64,000 nucleotides of DNA from Gari tellinella (GCA_922989275.2 OV277872.1:33025619-33089618), one strand, 5' to 3'; positions 11,301 to 26,171 are shown, numbered from the stretch's first letter. Program-made: numbers and translations. Notes: a model not told the origin generated them from the letters alone.

Positions 11301-14300
11301 TGTATTATTGTTATTCTGTATTTGGCAGCCTGTATTATTGTTATTCCGCATTTGGCAGTCTGTTTTATTGTTATTCTGCATTTGGCAGTCTGTATTATTG
11401 TTATTCTGCATTTGGCAGTCTGTATTATTGTTATTCTGCATTTGGCAGTCTGTATTATTGTTATTCTGCATTTGACAGTCTGTATTATTGTTATTCTGCA
11501 TTTGGCAGTCTGTTTTATTTTTATTCTGTCTTTGGCAGTCTATTTTATTGTTATTCTGCATTCGGCAGTCTGTATTATTGTTATTCTGCATTTGACAGTT
11601 TGTATTATTGTTATTCTGCATTTGGCAGCCTGTATTATTGTTATTTAGCTTTTGGCAGTCTGTATTAGTGTTGTTATTCTGCTTGTGCCAGTCTGTATTA
11701 TTGTTATTCTGCATATGGTGGTCTGTATTATTGTTATTCTGCATTTGGCAGTCTGTATTATTGTTATTCTGCATTTGGCAGTCTGTATTATTGTTATTCT
11801 GCATATGGCGGTCTGTATTATTGTTATTCTGCATTTGGCAGTCTGTATTATTGTTATTCTGCATTTGGCAGTCTGTATTATTGTTATTCTGCATTTGGCA
11901 GTCTGTATTATTGTTATTCTGCATTCGGCAGTCTGTATTATTGTTATTCTGCATTTGGCAGCCTGTATTATTGTTATTTAGCTTTTGGCAGTCTGTATTA
12001 TTGTTGTTATTCTGCATGTGCCAGTCTGTATTATTGTTATTCTGCATATGGCGGTCTGTATTATTGTTATTCTGCATTTGGCAGTCTGTATTATTGTTAT
12101 TCTGCATTTGGCAGTCTGTATTATTGTTATTCTGCATTTGGCAGTCTGTATTATTGTTATTCTGGATTAGGCAGTCTGTATTGTTGTTTGGCAGTCAATA
12201 TTGTTGTTATTTTGCATTTGGCAGTCTGTATTGTTGTTATTCTGCATTTGGCAGTCTGTATTATTGTCATTCTGCATTTGGCAGTCTGTATTATTGTTAT
12301 TCTGCATATGGCGGTCTGTATTATTGTCATTCTGCATTTGGCAGTCTGTATTATTGTTATTCTGCATATGGCGGTCTGTATTATTGTTATTCTGCATTTG
12401 GCAGTCTGTATTATTGTTATTCTGAATTAGGCAGTCTGTATTATTGTTATTCTGCATTTGGCAGTCTGTATTATTGTTATTCTGCATGTGCCAGTCTGTA
12501 TTATTGTTATTCTGCATATGGCGGTCTGTATTATTGTTATTCTGCATTTGGCAGTCTGTATTATTGTTATTCTGAATTAGGCAGTCTGTATTGTTGTTTG
12601 GCAGTCAATATTGTTGTTATTTTGCATTTGGCAGTCTGTATTGTTGTTATTCTGCATTTGGCAGTCTGTATTATTGTTATTCTGGATTTGGCAGTCTGTA
12701 TATTGTTGTTTGGCAGTCAATATTGTTGTTATTCTGTATTTGGCAGTCTGTATTGTTGTTATTCTGGATTTGGCAGTCTGTATTATTGTTATTCTGCATT
12801 TGGCAGTCTGTATTATTGTTATTCTGCATTTGGCAGTCTGTATTATTGTTATTCTGAATTAGGCAGTCTGTATTGTTGTTTGGCAGTCAATATTGTTGTT
12901 ATTTTGCATTTGGCAGTCTGTATTGTTGTTATTCTGCATTTGGCAGTCTGTATTATTGTCATTCTGCATTTGGCAGTCTGTATTATTGTTATTCTGGATT
13001 TGGCAGTCTGTATATTGTTGTTTGGCAGTCAATATTGTTGTTATTCTGTATTTGGCAGTCTGTATTGTTGTTATTCTGGATTTGGCAGTCTGTATTATTG
13101 TTATTCTGCATTTGGCAGTCTGTATTATTGTTATTCTGCATTTGGCAGTCTGTATTATTGTTATTCTGAATTAGGCAGTCTGTATTGTTGTTTGGCAGTC
13201 AATATTGTTGTTATTTTGCATTTGGCAGTCTGTATTGTTGTTATTCTGCATTTGGCAGTCTGTATTATTGTCATTCTGCATTTGGCAGTCTGTATTATTG
13301 TTATTCTGCATTTGGCAGTCTGTATTATTGTTATTCTGCATTTGGCAGCCTGTATTATTGTTATTTAGCTTTTGGCAGTCTGTATTATTGTTGTTATTCT
13401 GCATGTGCCAGTCTGTATTATTGTTATTCTGCATATGGCGGTCTGTATTATTGTTATTCTGCATTTGGCAGTCTGTATTATTGTTATTCTGCATTTGGCA
13501 GTCTGTATTATTGTTATTCTGCATTTGGCAGTCTGTATTATTGTTATTCTGGATTAGGCAGTCTGTATTGTTGTTTGGCAGTCAATATTGTTGTTATTTT
13601 GCATTTGGCAGTCTGTATTGTTGTTATTCTGCATTTGGCAGTCTGTATTATTGTCATTCTGCATTTGGCAGTCTGTATTATTGTTATTCTGCATATGGCG
13701 GTCTGTATTATTGTTATTCTGCATTTGGCAGTCTGTATTATTGTTATTCTGAATTAGGCAGTCTGTATTATTGTTATTCTGCATTTGGCAGTCTGTATTA
13801 TTGTTATTCTGCATGTGCCAGTCTGTATTATTGTTATTCTGCATATGGCGGTCTGTATTATTGTTATTCTGCATTTGGCAGTCTGTATTATTGTTATTCT
13901 GAATTAGGCAGTCTGTATTGTTGTTTGGCAGTCAATATTGTTGTTATTTTGCATTTGGCAGTCTGTATTGTTGTTATTCTGCATTTGGCAGTCTGTATTA
14001 TTGTTATTCTGGATTTGGCAGTCTGTATATTGTTGTTTGGCAGTCAATATTGTTGTTATTCTGCATTTGGCAGTCTGTATTGTTGTTATTCTGCATTTGG
14101 CAGTCTGTATTATTGTTATTCTGCATTTGGCAGTCTGTATTATTGTTATTCTGCATTTGGCAGTCTGTATTATTGTTATTCTGCATTTGGCAGTCTGTAT
14201 TATTGTTATTCTGTTATTCTGGATTTGGCAGTCTGTATTATTGTTATTCTGGATTTGGCAGTCTGTATTGTTGTTTGGCAGTCAATATTGTTGTTATTCT

Positions 14301-16682
14301 GCATTTGGCAGTCTGTATTATTGTTATTCTGTTATTCTGGATTTGGCAGTCTGTATTATTGTTATTCTGGATTTGGCAGTCTGTATTGTTGTTTGGCAGT
14401 CTGTATTATTGTTATTCTGCATTTGACAGTCGTCTGTCTGTGATTTGCTGTATGCCTTCTGAAATAAACATCACTACAGGGCTCCAGATAAGGGGAGTAT
14501 TTCAAAAACTTAACTAGTTGTGTGTGCATTAAACCCTACAGTCTTGTTAATAACACCATAGAATTTGTTGTTGGTATGAAGGAATAAATGCTGGCTTTGT
14601 TAAGTTTGTCTGGAGCCCTAATTACTTCCTTTTTTCTGGAGCCTAACATGTGACGCTCAATACAGATTTCAGGGCTCCAGATAAGAGGGAGTAAACTGAA
14701 CAAAATCCAACATTTTCTCACTTATTTCAGATCAAAATCCTATGGTGTGACTACACATTAGAGTCGTCTCGAAGAGACGATTCTAATGAGCAGTGACACC
14801 ATAGGGTTTACTGCAGAAATAGGTTTTAGATTTTGAAACACACCCCTTATCTGGAGCTTTGGATTGACTGTACAGTAAAACTTCTCCATTACGACCACTA
14901 AAAGGAAGTCAAATTGATTGCACAAAAGACAGGTGACAGCTAAATTTTTTAGGAGCTTTCTGTTTTTATGTTCACCTTGCTTTAAGCAGCCACTTGCCTT
15001 AAAACCTGATATCTAGCACAATTTACTGGTCGTAATAAAGAGGTTTGGCTTCATTTGTTTTCAGGTTTTATAACAAGAAGGAGCTGGCTCTACACAAGCG
15101 TTTCCACACCAAAGTCACTGACTTCAAGTGTCAGGTCTGCTCCATGTACTTTAAGATGAAGAAATCTTTAGACTTTCACCTTTCCAAAATGCATGGTAGA
15201 AATTACCCATGCAAGATCTGCGGTGTGGCTCACAGGAACAAGAAGTCTCTCAGATCTCATGTTTTTAGGGAGCACAGAAAATTACGACCCCCACGGAAAG
15301 GAAAGTTAGAAAAACACGAGACCGCTAGTTTCAAGAGGGTTAGATGCTCTCTTTGTGGTCTTCTGTTGTCCAATAAATACAGACTTCAGACACATATGAT
15401 AAAGATACATTTGCCTTCAAAACAGCCTTTTAATATGACTAATGGACAGAATGGAAAAGTTGTGGAAACAGTTTCAGAGAATGTTTTGAATGTAGAAAGT
15501 GTCCCAATGGAAAGTAGATTCAGTAGCAACGAGAAACATACTTATACCTCACCTGAATGTGAATATTTTGAAAATGGGATTAAAAACAATGTCCAGTCAA
15601 TTACTGTGGAGAATGTGAATGGAGATACAGATGAAATTCTTGTTATTTGGAAAGAAAAAATGACGGAGGAATCAGATGTACAACATTATGAAGAGGGAAA
15701 TCAAAATGTGCCCAATATGCTTGATGATAGGAGTAAGGGAGATTATGAAAAGGTGTTTCGTAAGCTTCTACCAGTTCCTGATAGTAACAGTGATACAGTA
15801 CAGACTGAGGAGGTTTATGTGATTGTTAATACTGATAATGGAAGTTATACAAGTCTGAATGAGAAGTATGAGAATGGTGATACTGATGTGTATAGTGACG
15901 TAGCTCATGAAATCATTATACAGCCAGAAAACACACCAGAGGTAGCTACTCAAGGCACAACTGAAGAGAGAAAGGATTTTACAAGTTTTAGGAAATTGGA
16001 AATCCTCGGACATGTGACCGAACATCACAGAAACTTTGTTAATGACACTGTACACATTTCTTCTGAGGAAGGTATTGAAGACGCTATACGTACATGTATA
16101 TCAGAGGAAGTACCTCAAAATACAATACAAATATCTAATGAAGAAGGTGTTGGAAATACCATACATATATCAGCAGAAGTTCCACAAAATACTGTACAAA
16201 TATCTAATCAAGAAGGTGTTGAGAATACTATACATATATCAGGGGAAGTTAATGAAAGCACAGTACAAATATCGACTGACGATGTTGAAGGCACTGCACA
16301 AATCTCTACTAAAAGTGCTGGAAACGTAGTAGAAGTATCGTCAGGTGATGCTAAAGACTTCTTACAGGTACCTTCTGAAATTGTTGACCCTACACAGATA
16401 TCTGCGGAAAGTGAAAAAGACATTGCACAAAGGCTTGCTGAAAGTGTTAACGACACATCATCAATATTGAGTGAAAGTATGGACACCATACCTGATAACA
16501 CAATGTTAGAGGGTCTGTTACCTCAGACTGGTACGGCTGAAGAGTTTTCAAACTTTGAAAGAGAATTGCTATCAGGTTTAACAAAGCTTAGAAAGTTTGA
16601 TGGATATGCACAATTTCTAAACAATGTGACAGAATTCATTCTCAGGGAAAGACACTTAATAAATACTGACACTCAAAACTAG
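4553..16682 (+). CDS. C2H2 zinc-finger protein, ten fingers (whole gene span)
   Basis: Joined coding exons 4553-5312, 7015-7182, 7643-7810, 8990-9110 and 15065-16682 give 945 codons including the stop (944 aa). Every junction has GT/AG ends and matching phase. Residues 1-228 are Lys/Glu-rich and low in complexity. Ten C2H2 fingers run from about residue 229 to 510, several joined by TGEKP-like linkers (for example HTGKKPY across the exon 1/2 junction). The last 430 residues are acidic, Ser/Thr-rich and repetitive. The family is nuclear and binds nucleic acid; the DNA target cannot be read from sequence. No KRAB, BTB or SCAN domain is seen. The start is chosen because ATG at 4553 lies 40 bases after a splice acceptor (AG at 4512-4513) in good Kozak context, so at least one 5' non-coding exon probably lies upstream. 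I do not recognise a named orthologue. Confidence 0.93.
5430..5760. repeat. Family A remnant and family B core
   Basis: A family A core lies at 5430-5490 with a degraded right half to about 5610. A separate 85-bp hairpin with core CAGAAAGCTCCTATAGGAGC lies at 5668-5752. Confidence 0.7.
5757..6178. repeat. Dispersed repeat, family L
   Basis: Matches 43535-43878 over most of its length (shared TATATACACATTAC, CAGAGTGATGT, TTGAAGTAGAACAAGA-like and ACAAAGTAAAATAC-like blocks). It contains an inner palindrome around GAGCGCCTTGGCGC. Confidence 0.7.
6252..6740. repeat. Dispersed repeat starting TAGCTCACCTG
   Basis: TTTAGCTCACCTGATACGAA, then AGCTATTGTGATACC and CCGTCGTCC runs. The same motif set recurs at 9137-9955 and 63412-63855. 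It resembles a very abundant bivalve repeat. No transposase is seen. Confidence 0.7.
6787..6997. repeat. Foldback element, family B
   Basis: Ends CAGATAAACCTCTC and GAGGTTTTACTG, flanked by TA at 6785-6786 and 6998-6999. The core is AAAGCTCCTAAAGGAGCTTT. The TA duplication and CAGTxAAACCTCTC ends fit pogo/Tigger-type elements. Confidence 0.8.
7015..7182 (+). CDS. Zinc-finger gene, coding exon 2 (fingers 2 and 3)
   Basis: 168 bp (56 codons), phase 1 at both ends, between acceptor TTTCTCCACAG and donor AG|GTACTG. It encodes two complete fingers, YVCEIC...HMCRH and FFCEIC...HLSSH. The linker crosses the upstream junction (HTG + KKPY). A family B foldback ends 17 bases upstream of the exon. Confidence 0.95.
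7270..7518. repeat. Foldback element, family C
   Basis: Full copy in zinc-finger intron 2. The loop is shortened: GGCTCCTTGGAGCC. Confidence 0.85.
7643..7810 (+). CDS. Zinc-finger gene, coding exon 3 (fingers 4 and 5)
   Basis: 168 bp, phase 1 at both ends, exactly the length of exon 2. That points to exon duplication of a two-finger module. It encodes FACDQC...HINTH and YVCHLC...HMISH. The acceptor is TCAAATTTTCAG and the donor G|GTATGT. It is flanked on both sides by family C foldbacks. Confidence 0.95.
7833..8087. repeat. Foldback element, family C (diverged)
   Basis: Core near 7940-8007, with one arm mutated (CAGAGGACTCC against GTGCCCTTTG). Confidence 0.75.
8186..8432. repeat. Foldback element, family C
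   Basis: Core GGCTCCTTAAGGAGCC near 8320; ends as in the other copies. Confidence 0.8.
8666..8911. repeat. Foldback element, family E
   Basis: Ends CAGTGGAGAAAACGTTATTC and its inverse, TA duplicated at 8664-8665 and 8912-8913. The palindromic core is 8728-8794. It is the reverse-complement orientation of the copy at 42999-43234. Confidence 0.9.
8990..9110 (+). CDS. Zinc-finger gene, coding exon 4 (finger 6 and start of 7)
   Basis: 121 bp, entering in phase 1 and leaving in phase 2. It encodes finger 6 (YKCKIC...HVRRH) and the first half of finger 7 (ACDICSK). Finger 7 is completed on the next exon (RFYNKKELALHKRFH), which confirms the join over the 5.95 kb intron. Confidence 0.93.
9137..9955. 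repeat. Dispersed repeat of the TAGCTCACC type
   Basis: GTAGCTCACCAGAAC, AGTGAGCTATTGTGATACCG and CCGTCGTCC are followed by loosely repeated AGGTCA-rich sequence, and the segment ends CAGGTGAGCG. It has no gene. Confidence 0.65.
10101..10625. repeat. Two family A elements in opposite orientation with a B core between them
   Basis: Inverted copy 10101-10337 and direct copy 10430-10625. Between them is a hairpin of family B type at about 10340-10420. Confidence 0.8.
10868..11150 (+). repeat. tRNA-derived SINE
   Basis: A-box-like TGGTCCAGTGATAGAAGGCT, B-box-like GGTCATGAGTTTGATCC, a unique body, and the A-rich 3' end AACAAACAAATAAAACC. This layout is typical of molluscan SINEs. The open frames on both strands here are not genes. 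Confidence 0.75.
11227..11293. repeat. Foldback core at the head of the minisatellite
   Basis: Near-perfect hairpin GCAGGATAACAATAATACAG / CTGTATTATTTTTATTCTGC around CTCCTATAGGAG. Its right arm leads directly into the 30-bp repeat array. Confidence 0.8.
11285..14431. repeat. 30-bp minisatellite, about 105 units
   Basis: The unit is TGCATTTGGC + AGTCTGTATT + ATTGTTATTC (30 bp), with point variants (TGCATATGGCGG, TGCATGTGCCAG, GGATTAGGCAG) and shortened units such as TTGTTGTTTGGCAGTCAATA. The short variants recur near 12180, 12590, 12870, 13180, 13560 and 13915, showing a higher-order repeat of roughly 280-410 bp. Because 30 is a multiple of 3 and the unit lacks stops in several frames, long open frames (up to 586 codons, + strand; Asn-rich QNNNNTDCQM frames, - strand) arise without meaning. 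The array lies in zinc-finger intron 4. Confidence 0.97.
14479..14862. repeat. Two family D elements
   Basis: A degraded copy at about 14479-14620 and a full copy at 14673-14862, core CGTCTCGAAGAGACG. Confidence 0.8.
14873..15051. repeat. Foldback element, family B, next to an acceptor
   Basis: Starts CAGTAAAACTTCTCC after TA at 14871-14872. Its right end (GGTCGTAATAAAGAGGTTT) stops about 13 bases before the acceptor of the last zinc-finger exon. One core arm has been lost. Confidence 0.75.
15065..16682 (+). CDS. Zinc-finger gene, terminal coding exon (fingers 7-10 and tail)
   Basis: Begins after the acceptor TTTGTTTTCAG and runs to TAG at 16680-16682. The first 105 codons finish finger 7 and hold fingers 8 (CQVC...HLSKMH), 9 (CKIC...HVFREH) and 10 (CSLC...HMIKIH). 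The rest is an acidic tail without a recognised domain. Within the tail, 16040-16460 encodes about nine degenerate units of 15-18 residues built on NTIQIS/NTVHIS-like motifs alternating with SEEGVE- or SAEV-like motifs. A long unspliced last exon is usual for such genes. Confidence 0.95.
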
Positions 16683-16700
16683 CAAAGAATAACAATTTTT

Positions 16701-16954
16701 AAGCCATTACCGCATAGCCTGTTTCTGATTTCGAAAGACAGGTGACTGCTTAAAGCAGGCTGAAAGTAAAGCAGAATGTGCCTTAAGGCACATTCTGCTT
16801 TACTTTCAGCCTGCTTTAAGCTATCATCTGCTAGGATATAAAAATGTTTCTTATGATACATATTCAAGACTGTATCAAGGGAATCCAAATATTTTATACA
16901 GTGGATGAATGATTTCAAGGTGTAAAAAGGCGTATTTATGAGGTAATGGGTTAA
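16701..16954. repeat. Foldback element, family A
   Basis: Full copy 18 bases after the zinc-finger stop codon; core GAATGTGCCTTAAGGCACATTC. It may lie in the 3' UTR. Confidence 0.85.
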
Positions 16955-17031
16955 AATTTGCTTGAAGGTGCTACAATGGGGGAAAGAGTTTTATGGAACT
17001 CATTCCCCTCTAGAATTTCAAATGGTCAATA

Positions 17032-17236
17032 CAGACAAACCTTTCTATTACGATCACTAAAACGAAGGCCAATTGATTGTTTGAAAGACAGGTGACAGCC
17101 TAAAGCAAGGTGACAGCAAAACAGAAAGCTCCTATAGGAGCTTTCTGTTTTACTGTCATCTTGTTTTAAGCAGTCACCTGCCTTAAACACCCAATAATTA
17201 ACAAAATTTAGTGGTCGTAATAGAGAGGTTTAACTG
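17032..17236. repeat. Foldback element, family B
   Basis: CAGACAAACCTTTCT to GAGAGGTTTAACTG, flanked by TA. Core GAAAGCTCCTATAGGAGC. Confidence 0.8.
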
Positions 17237-17677
17237 TACTAGTTTCTATTTAAGTCTAGTCCATTTTTGACTATAATTTTTTATAAGGGATGTTTTTGCA
17301 AGTGATAGCAAAATGACAATTTTTGCAGGAGAGCCCTCCGATCTGTTTCTAGTTTCTACACTGTTTGTATATATGACAGGTGTAATTTTCAAGCTAGTAT
17401 GCAATCAGTGTAGACCAAAATCAGAGGGCTCCTGAAAGAGACTGTGATAAGACTTTCCTACTTGCCCGGTAACTGGATTTGTTTAAAAAGTCACTCATAT
17501 TGAGTATCTACTCAATATAAGATAAATGAGTAGATTTAAATATAGGGGTTGCTAATGCAGAAAGCTATTTTTATCATGCATTTAGCATTCACCTGTCTTA
17601 TGATTGCTTCTGAAATAAGTTTTCCCATTTAGAAGCCAGAAGATTATTTTTTATAGCATAGAAAAATTGTTTATGTA

Positions 17678-18033
17678 CAGCGCTCCCTCTCTACAACGAC
17701 ACCCAATGGGAGACACAGATTGTGTGCGTTGTTCAGAGGGAGTCGTTATAGACTTGGCTTACATTTGCAAACAGCTTGAATCCAGATCAGACGCCACGTA
17801 ACGCGGCGTCTGATCTGGATTCAATCTGTTTGTCACTCGTCATTATATTTATTCTATCAAAATCTCCAGTTGTATGTAATTTTGAGAAAAAACAGCAGAC
17901 GACAATTTTAATCAAATGATATTGCAGCAGTAAAAACATTAGACATAATTATTTCGTTTAGGGAACTGCAGCAAGGGTCGTTGTAGGGAGGGAGTCGTTG
18001 TTCGGAGGACCGTTGTAGAGAGGGAGCGCTGTA
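17678..18033. repeat. Foldback element, family F
   Basis: Ends TACAGCGCTCCCTCTCTACA and GTTGTAGAGAGGGAGCGCTG. The inner palindrome CAGACGCCACGTAACGCGGC resembles the E and G cores. A second copy is at 46316-46675. Confidence 0.8.
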
Positions 18034-18034
18034 T

Positions 18035-19017
18035 CTTCATAAAAACTAATACAGCAGTTCTTGCCAGAATGTCTTGCTCAGTAATTTAAAAAACATATAA
18101 GCCGGGAGCAAATGACAGGAAGAAAAACAACAACAAATTTTGGAGTGTTTATGCAAAATTCAATTAATTATTTTTTAAATATTTATAGTATAACATAGTT
18201 TTTTTTTAAAACAAAACTTACATTTTGTAACACATTTACTTTTGTAACACATTTACATGAGAGTTTTTAATCCCTTTCAAGTGCTTGATAAATGAATTCT
18301 ACTGAGATTTTGTAATTGACTTTAATCTCCATACATTCAGAATTATGACCCAAATAGAAAACAGCATTGACACAAATAAGATATTGATTTTCTTAGCATC
18401 TTATTTGGAACAAAACTGTTCAAAATGTTGCCGACAATATGTAACAAAGGGGGCTCCAGATAAACTAAATATTGGAAATACTCCCTGATCTGCAGCTTGG
18501 ATCCAAGGTATTTAATTTCTGTGACTGGTGACTGAAACTCGATATATGGAACTCCCTTTAAGTCAAACTTTCTCACAATGCTATGGTTGAATTTTATTAT
18601 TTTGATATCGGGTAAACGGATAATACCAGTATTTTACTGTTAACATTTGGCTATGCCAGGTTTTAATTCTAAAATATGAATATATTTGACTTTAGTGAGT
18701 ACAAGATATCAAGGTTTCATTTTAAATAGAAATTTGGAAGATGTGCATTTTCACTTTCTATACATACATGTATATGAATTTCTTTGCTTATTCTATCAGA
18801 AAGACAAAATTTATGAATGTGTGTATTCAAAGGTGTTTAGAAGTATGAAAGTAATGTAGAAAGCTTGGAAAGGTGCTTTCTGCTTTATTTTCATAGTGCT
18901 TTTTGCTACCCTGTAATTAAAACACATAAAATAATCTTCTTTGAATAGAATAATAAATGGAGTTTTATTGTAAAGCGTGAATTGTTTGAAAGTGTACTGA
19001 TGCTTAGCCATCTATAT
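18035..19017. other. No gene; scattered foldback fragments
   Basis: AT-rich. Contains a family D fragment (18448-18500) and a B core hairpin (18840-18905). No coding sign. Confidence 0.5.
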
Positions 19018-19110
19018 TAACCCTTATCATGCTAACAGTGTCGATCTTGATCAGAGGGCTCCTGAAGGAGCCCTCTGATCAGGGTCTACACTGTTTGACA
19101 CACCAATGTC
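19018..19110. repeat. Family C-like core
   Basis: Palindrome around GAGGGCTCCTGAAGGAGCCC with short flanks AACCCTTATCATGCTAACAG. Confidence 0.7.
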
Positions 19111-19237
19111 GATATTATTTTTGCTGGAACTATCTTTTGTGGCGTCACGTGTAAATTAATAAGTCTGTGTATATTCGTTTAACTCTCAATGCCATTGAAA
19201 GAAAATAAATAAATAGAATAATCGACTCAGTGACTGA

Positions 19238-19380
19238 TCAAATCCTTTTGATGGATACGAAAAATATATCACTTGAATGGGTTGTTATCTGGTTCAAAAA
19301 CTCTTGCAGACACGATTTTTAACCAGATAACAACCCATTCTGTGATATATTTTTCATATCAATCCAAGGGAATTGATTAT
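19238..19380. repeat. Single-copy hairpin
   Basis: Arms AAAATATATCACTTGAATGG... and ...ACCCATTCTGTGATATATTT pair over about 55 bp, with a longer loop than the other families. No second copy in this window. Confidence 0.7.
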
Positions 19381-19557
19381 CCTCTATATATTAGTAATCA
19401 AAGATAACATCAACCTTTTGATTCAATAACATCTTTACTTGTACTTGATATATATATGTTTACACTTTTTTTGGTCACCATATACATTGGACATCTCAAA
19501 CTGGCACATGAGTTTGTTAATAATTACCTTCCTCATCAGTCAATAAATGCAGATTTT

Positions 19558-19808
19558 AACCCATAACCCAATAGCCTGTTTCTAGTTCAAAAGAAAGATA
19601 ATCACTTAAAGCAGGTTGAAAGTAAAGCAGAATGTGCCTTAATGCACATTCTGCTTTACTTTCAGCCTGCTTTGAGCTATTATCTGCTAGGATATAGAAA
19701 AAAATTCTTATGAAACATATTCATAACTGTATAAAAGGGAACTATTTTCTTCAGTGGAGGAATAAATTATTTAGGCGTAAAAAGGTGAATCTATGGGGGA
19801 ATGGGTTA
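19558..19808. repeat. Foldback element, family A
   Basis: Complete copy, core GAATGTGCCTTAATGCACATTC; lies just past the MORN2 stop codon. Confidence 0.85.
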
Positions 19809-19927
19809 ACCACTAATTTCCATGTATAATAGATATGAACTAAAACTTTGTATCAAAACACAAAATCAATAGATTTCGCAACAATGTAAGTTGATGAAGG
19901 TGATATTGAAATGTTAGTTTGGGAGTA

Positions 19928-24595
<4,668 letters not shown>

Positions 24596-24662
24596 CTGTA
24601 AAATCATTAATGTAAATAAAAACATATGTAAATATAATACATATAATATATGAAAAGACAGT

Positions 24663-24872
24663 TTAACCCATTTGATGTGGGATACACTTTTAGGTGTACC
24701 TCTTAAAGGCAATCAGTTTTGTGGGGCCTGATCTGAGATCAAAACTGTTTGCAGCTTAAGTCAATATGTTCTATCAGAAACTGCGAAAATTTGTTGCAAA
24801 TATTTGAGTTATACCCGCTGCAGACGACATTTTAAAATGGCCGCCACATATTACCCAGCATACAATGGGTTA
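24663..24872. repeat. Foldback-like element, family H
   Basis: From AACCCATTTGATGTGGGATA to ACCCAGCATACAATGGGTTA. The inner palindrome has lost an arm. The intact inverted copy is at 61247-61483. Confidence 0.75.
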
Positions 24873-25740
24873 AACATCTGAATGATAGAGTAAAATCACT
24901 AAAATTGTGTTAATAATTTGGTGACTGCTTAAAGCAAGGTAAAGGTAAAACAAAAAGTTCATTTAGGAGCTTTCTGTTTAACTCTCACTTTAAACTGCCA
25001 TCTATCTTCTATACAATCATTTAGCCTTCTGCTTAGTGGTTGTAATAGAGCGGTTTGTTAGAAACATTGTTTGATCTGAAACTCTTTGTTTCTTTAAATG
25101 ACAAAGATACTTTATTCATGTATTAAATTAACAATGTTTCGTTCCTGAATATTTCAACACAGACAAATATTAAATGTATTGTAGTTAAAGTCCCATTACA
25201 TATGATGTATTATCTAGATAAAATAAATGTACTATTTTACAAATGAAGCACAGTTTACTTCAAACAAATACCAATGCATTAAGTTTAAAATGGCCGCCAA
25301 ATATTACCCAGCATACAATTGGTTAAACATCTGAATGATACAGTAAAATCACTAAAATTGGTGTTTTAGACAGGTGACTGCTTAAAGCAAGGTGAAGGTA
25401 AAACAAAAAGCTCATTTAGGAGCTTTCTGTTTAACTCTCACTTTAAACTGCCATCTATCTTCTATACAATCATTTAGCCTTCTGCTTAGTGGTTGTAATA
25501 GAGCGGTTTGTTAGAAACATTGTTTGATCTGAAACTCTTTGTTTCTTTAAATAACAAAGATACTTTATTCATGTATTAAATTAACAATGTTTCGTTCCTG
25601 AATATTTCAACACAGACAAATATTAAATGTATTGTAGTTAAAGTCCCATTACATATGGTGTATTATCTAGATAAATTAAATGTACTTTTTTACAAATCGA
25701 GCACAGTTTACTTCAAACAAATACCAATGCATTAAGTTTT
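24834..25740. repeat. 453-bp tandem duplication with a family B element in each copy
   Basis: The segment starting TTTAAAATGGCCGCCA at 24831 recurs at 25284. The two copies, 24834-25285 and 25287-25740, differ at few positions, and each includes the same damaged B element (AAAGTTCATTTAGGAGC or AAAGCTCATTTAGGAGC). Confidence 0.9.
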
Positions 25741-25927
25741 CCTTAAAATGACTGATTGTACAAGTGACTTTTAATTTGTTTCCCTTCATGGACAACAGTG
25801 ATTAAAACTATTGCCCATTTTGTAACACTGAACATGCAAACATTGATGAAAGCTTATCAAAAAGGTACAACTTCTAAGCCACACCACTCGTGCCAATGTC
25901 ATCCCGACAATATAACAAGGCTATAGG

Positions 25928-26166
25928 GGCCTGTTTTACGAAACTTCGTACAACAACTATTATCCTAGAAGTCAGATTCTAAAATTCTCAATTTTTATTT
26001 TTTCTCTATCAAATCCTGTATTGTGACATCTCTTTGGAATCGTCTTGAAAAGGCGATTCCAAAGAGATGTCACAAGACAGGATAAGATTGAGTAATCAGA
26101 ATTTAAGTGTATTTTAAAATTTGACTTACGAAAGATTTTGTCGTATGACTTTTCGTGAAATGGGCC
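25928..26166. repeat. Foldback element, family I
   Basis: Ends GGGGCCTGTTTTACGAAAC and GTGAAATGGGCCCC; core CCTGTATTGTGACATCTCTT with a near-perfect inverse. Copies at 52049-52252 and 60482-60715. Confidence 0.85.
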
Positions 26167-26171
26167 CCAGA

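Noticed and set aside
11285..14431. Regularly spaced repeats as a CRISPR array
   Set aside because: Units are contiguous, with no unique spacers, and the genome is clearly eukaryotic.
11208..14517. Many long open frames of up to 586 codons with repeats such as VILHLAVCII, QSVLLLFCIW or QNNNNTDCQM
   Set aside because: They are the translations of a 30-bp minisatellite that lacks stops in several frames. There is no start context, no splice logic and no domain.
15768..16501. Open frames opposite or overlapping the zinc-finger tail
   Set aside because: They are out-of-frame shadows of the terminal exon; the true frame carries the fingers and the stop.
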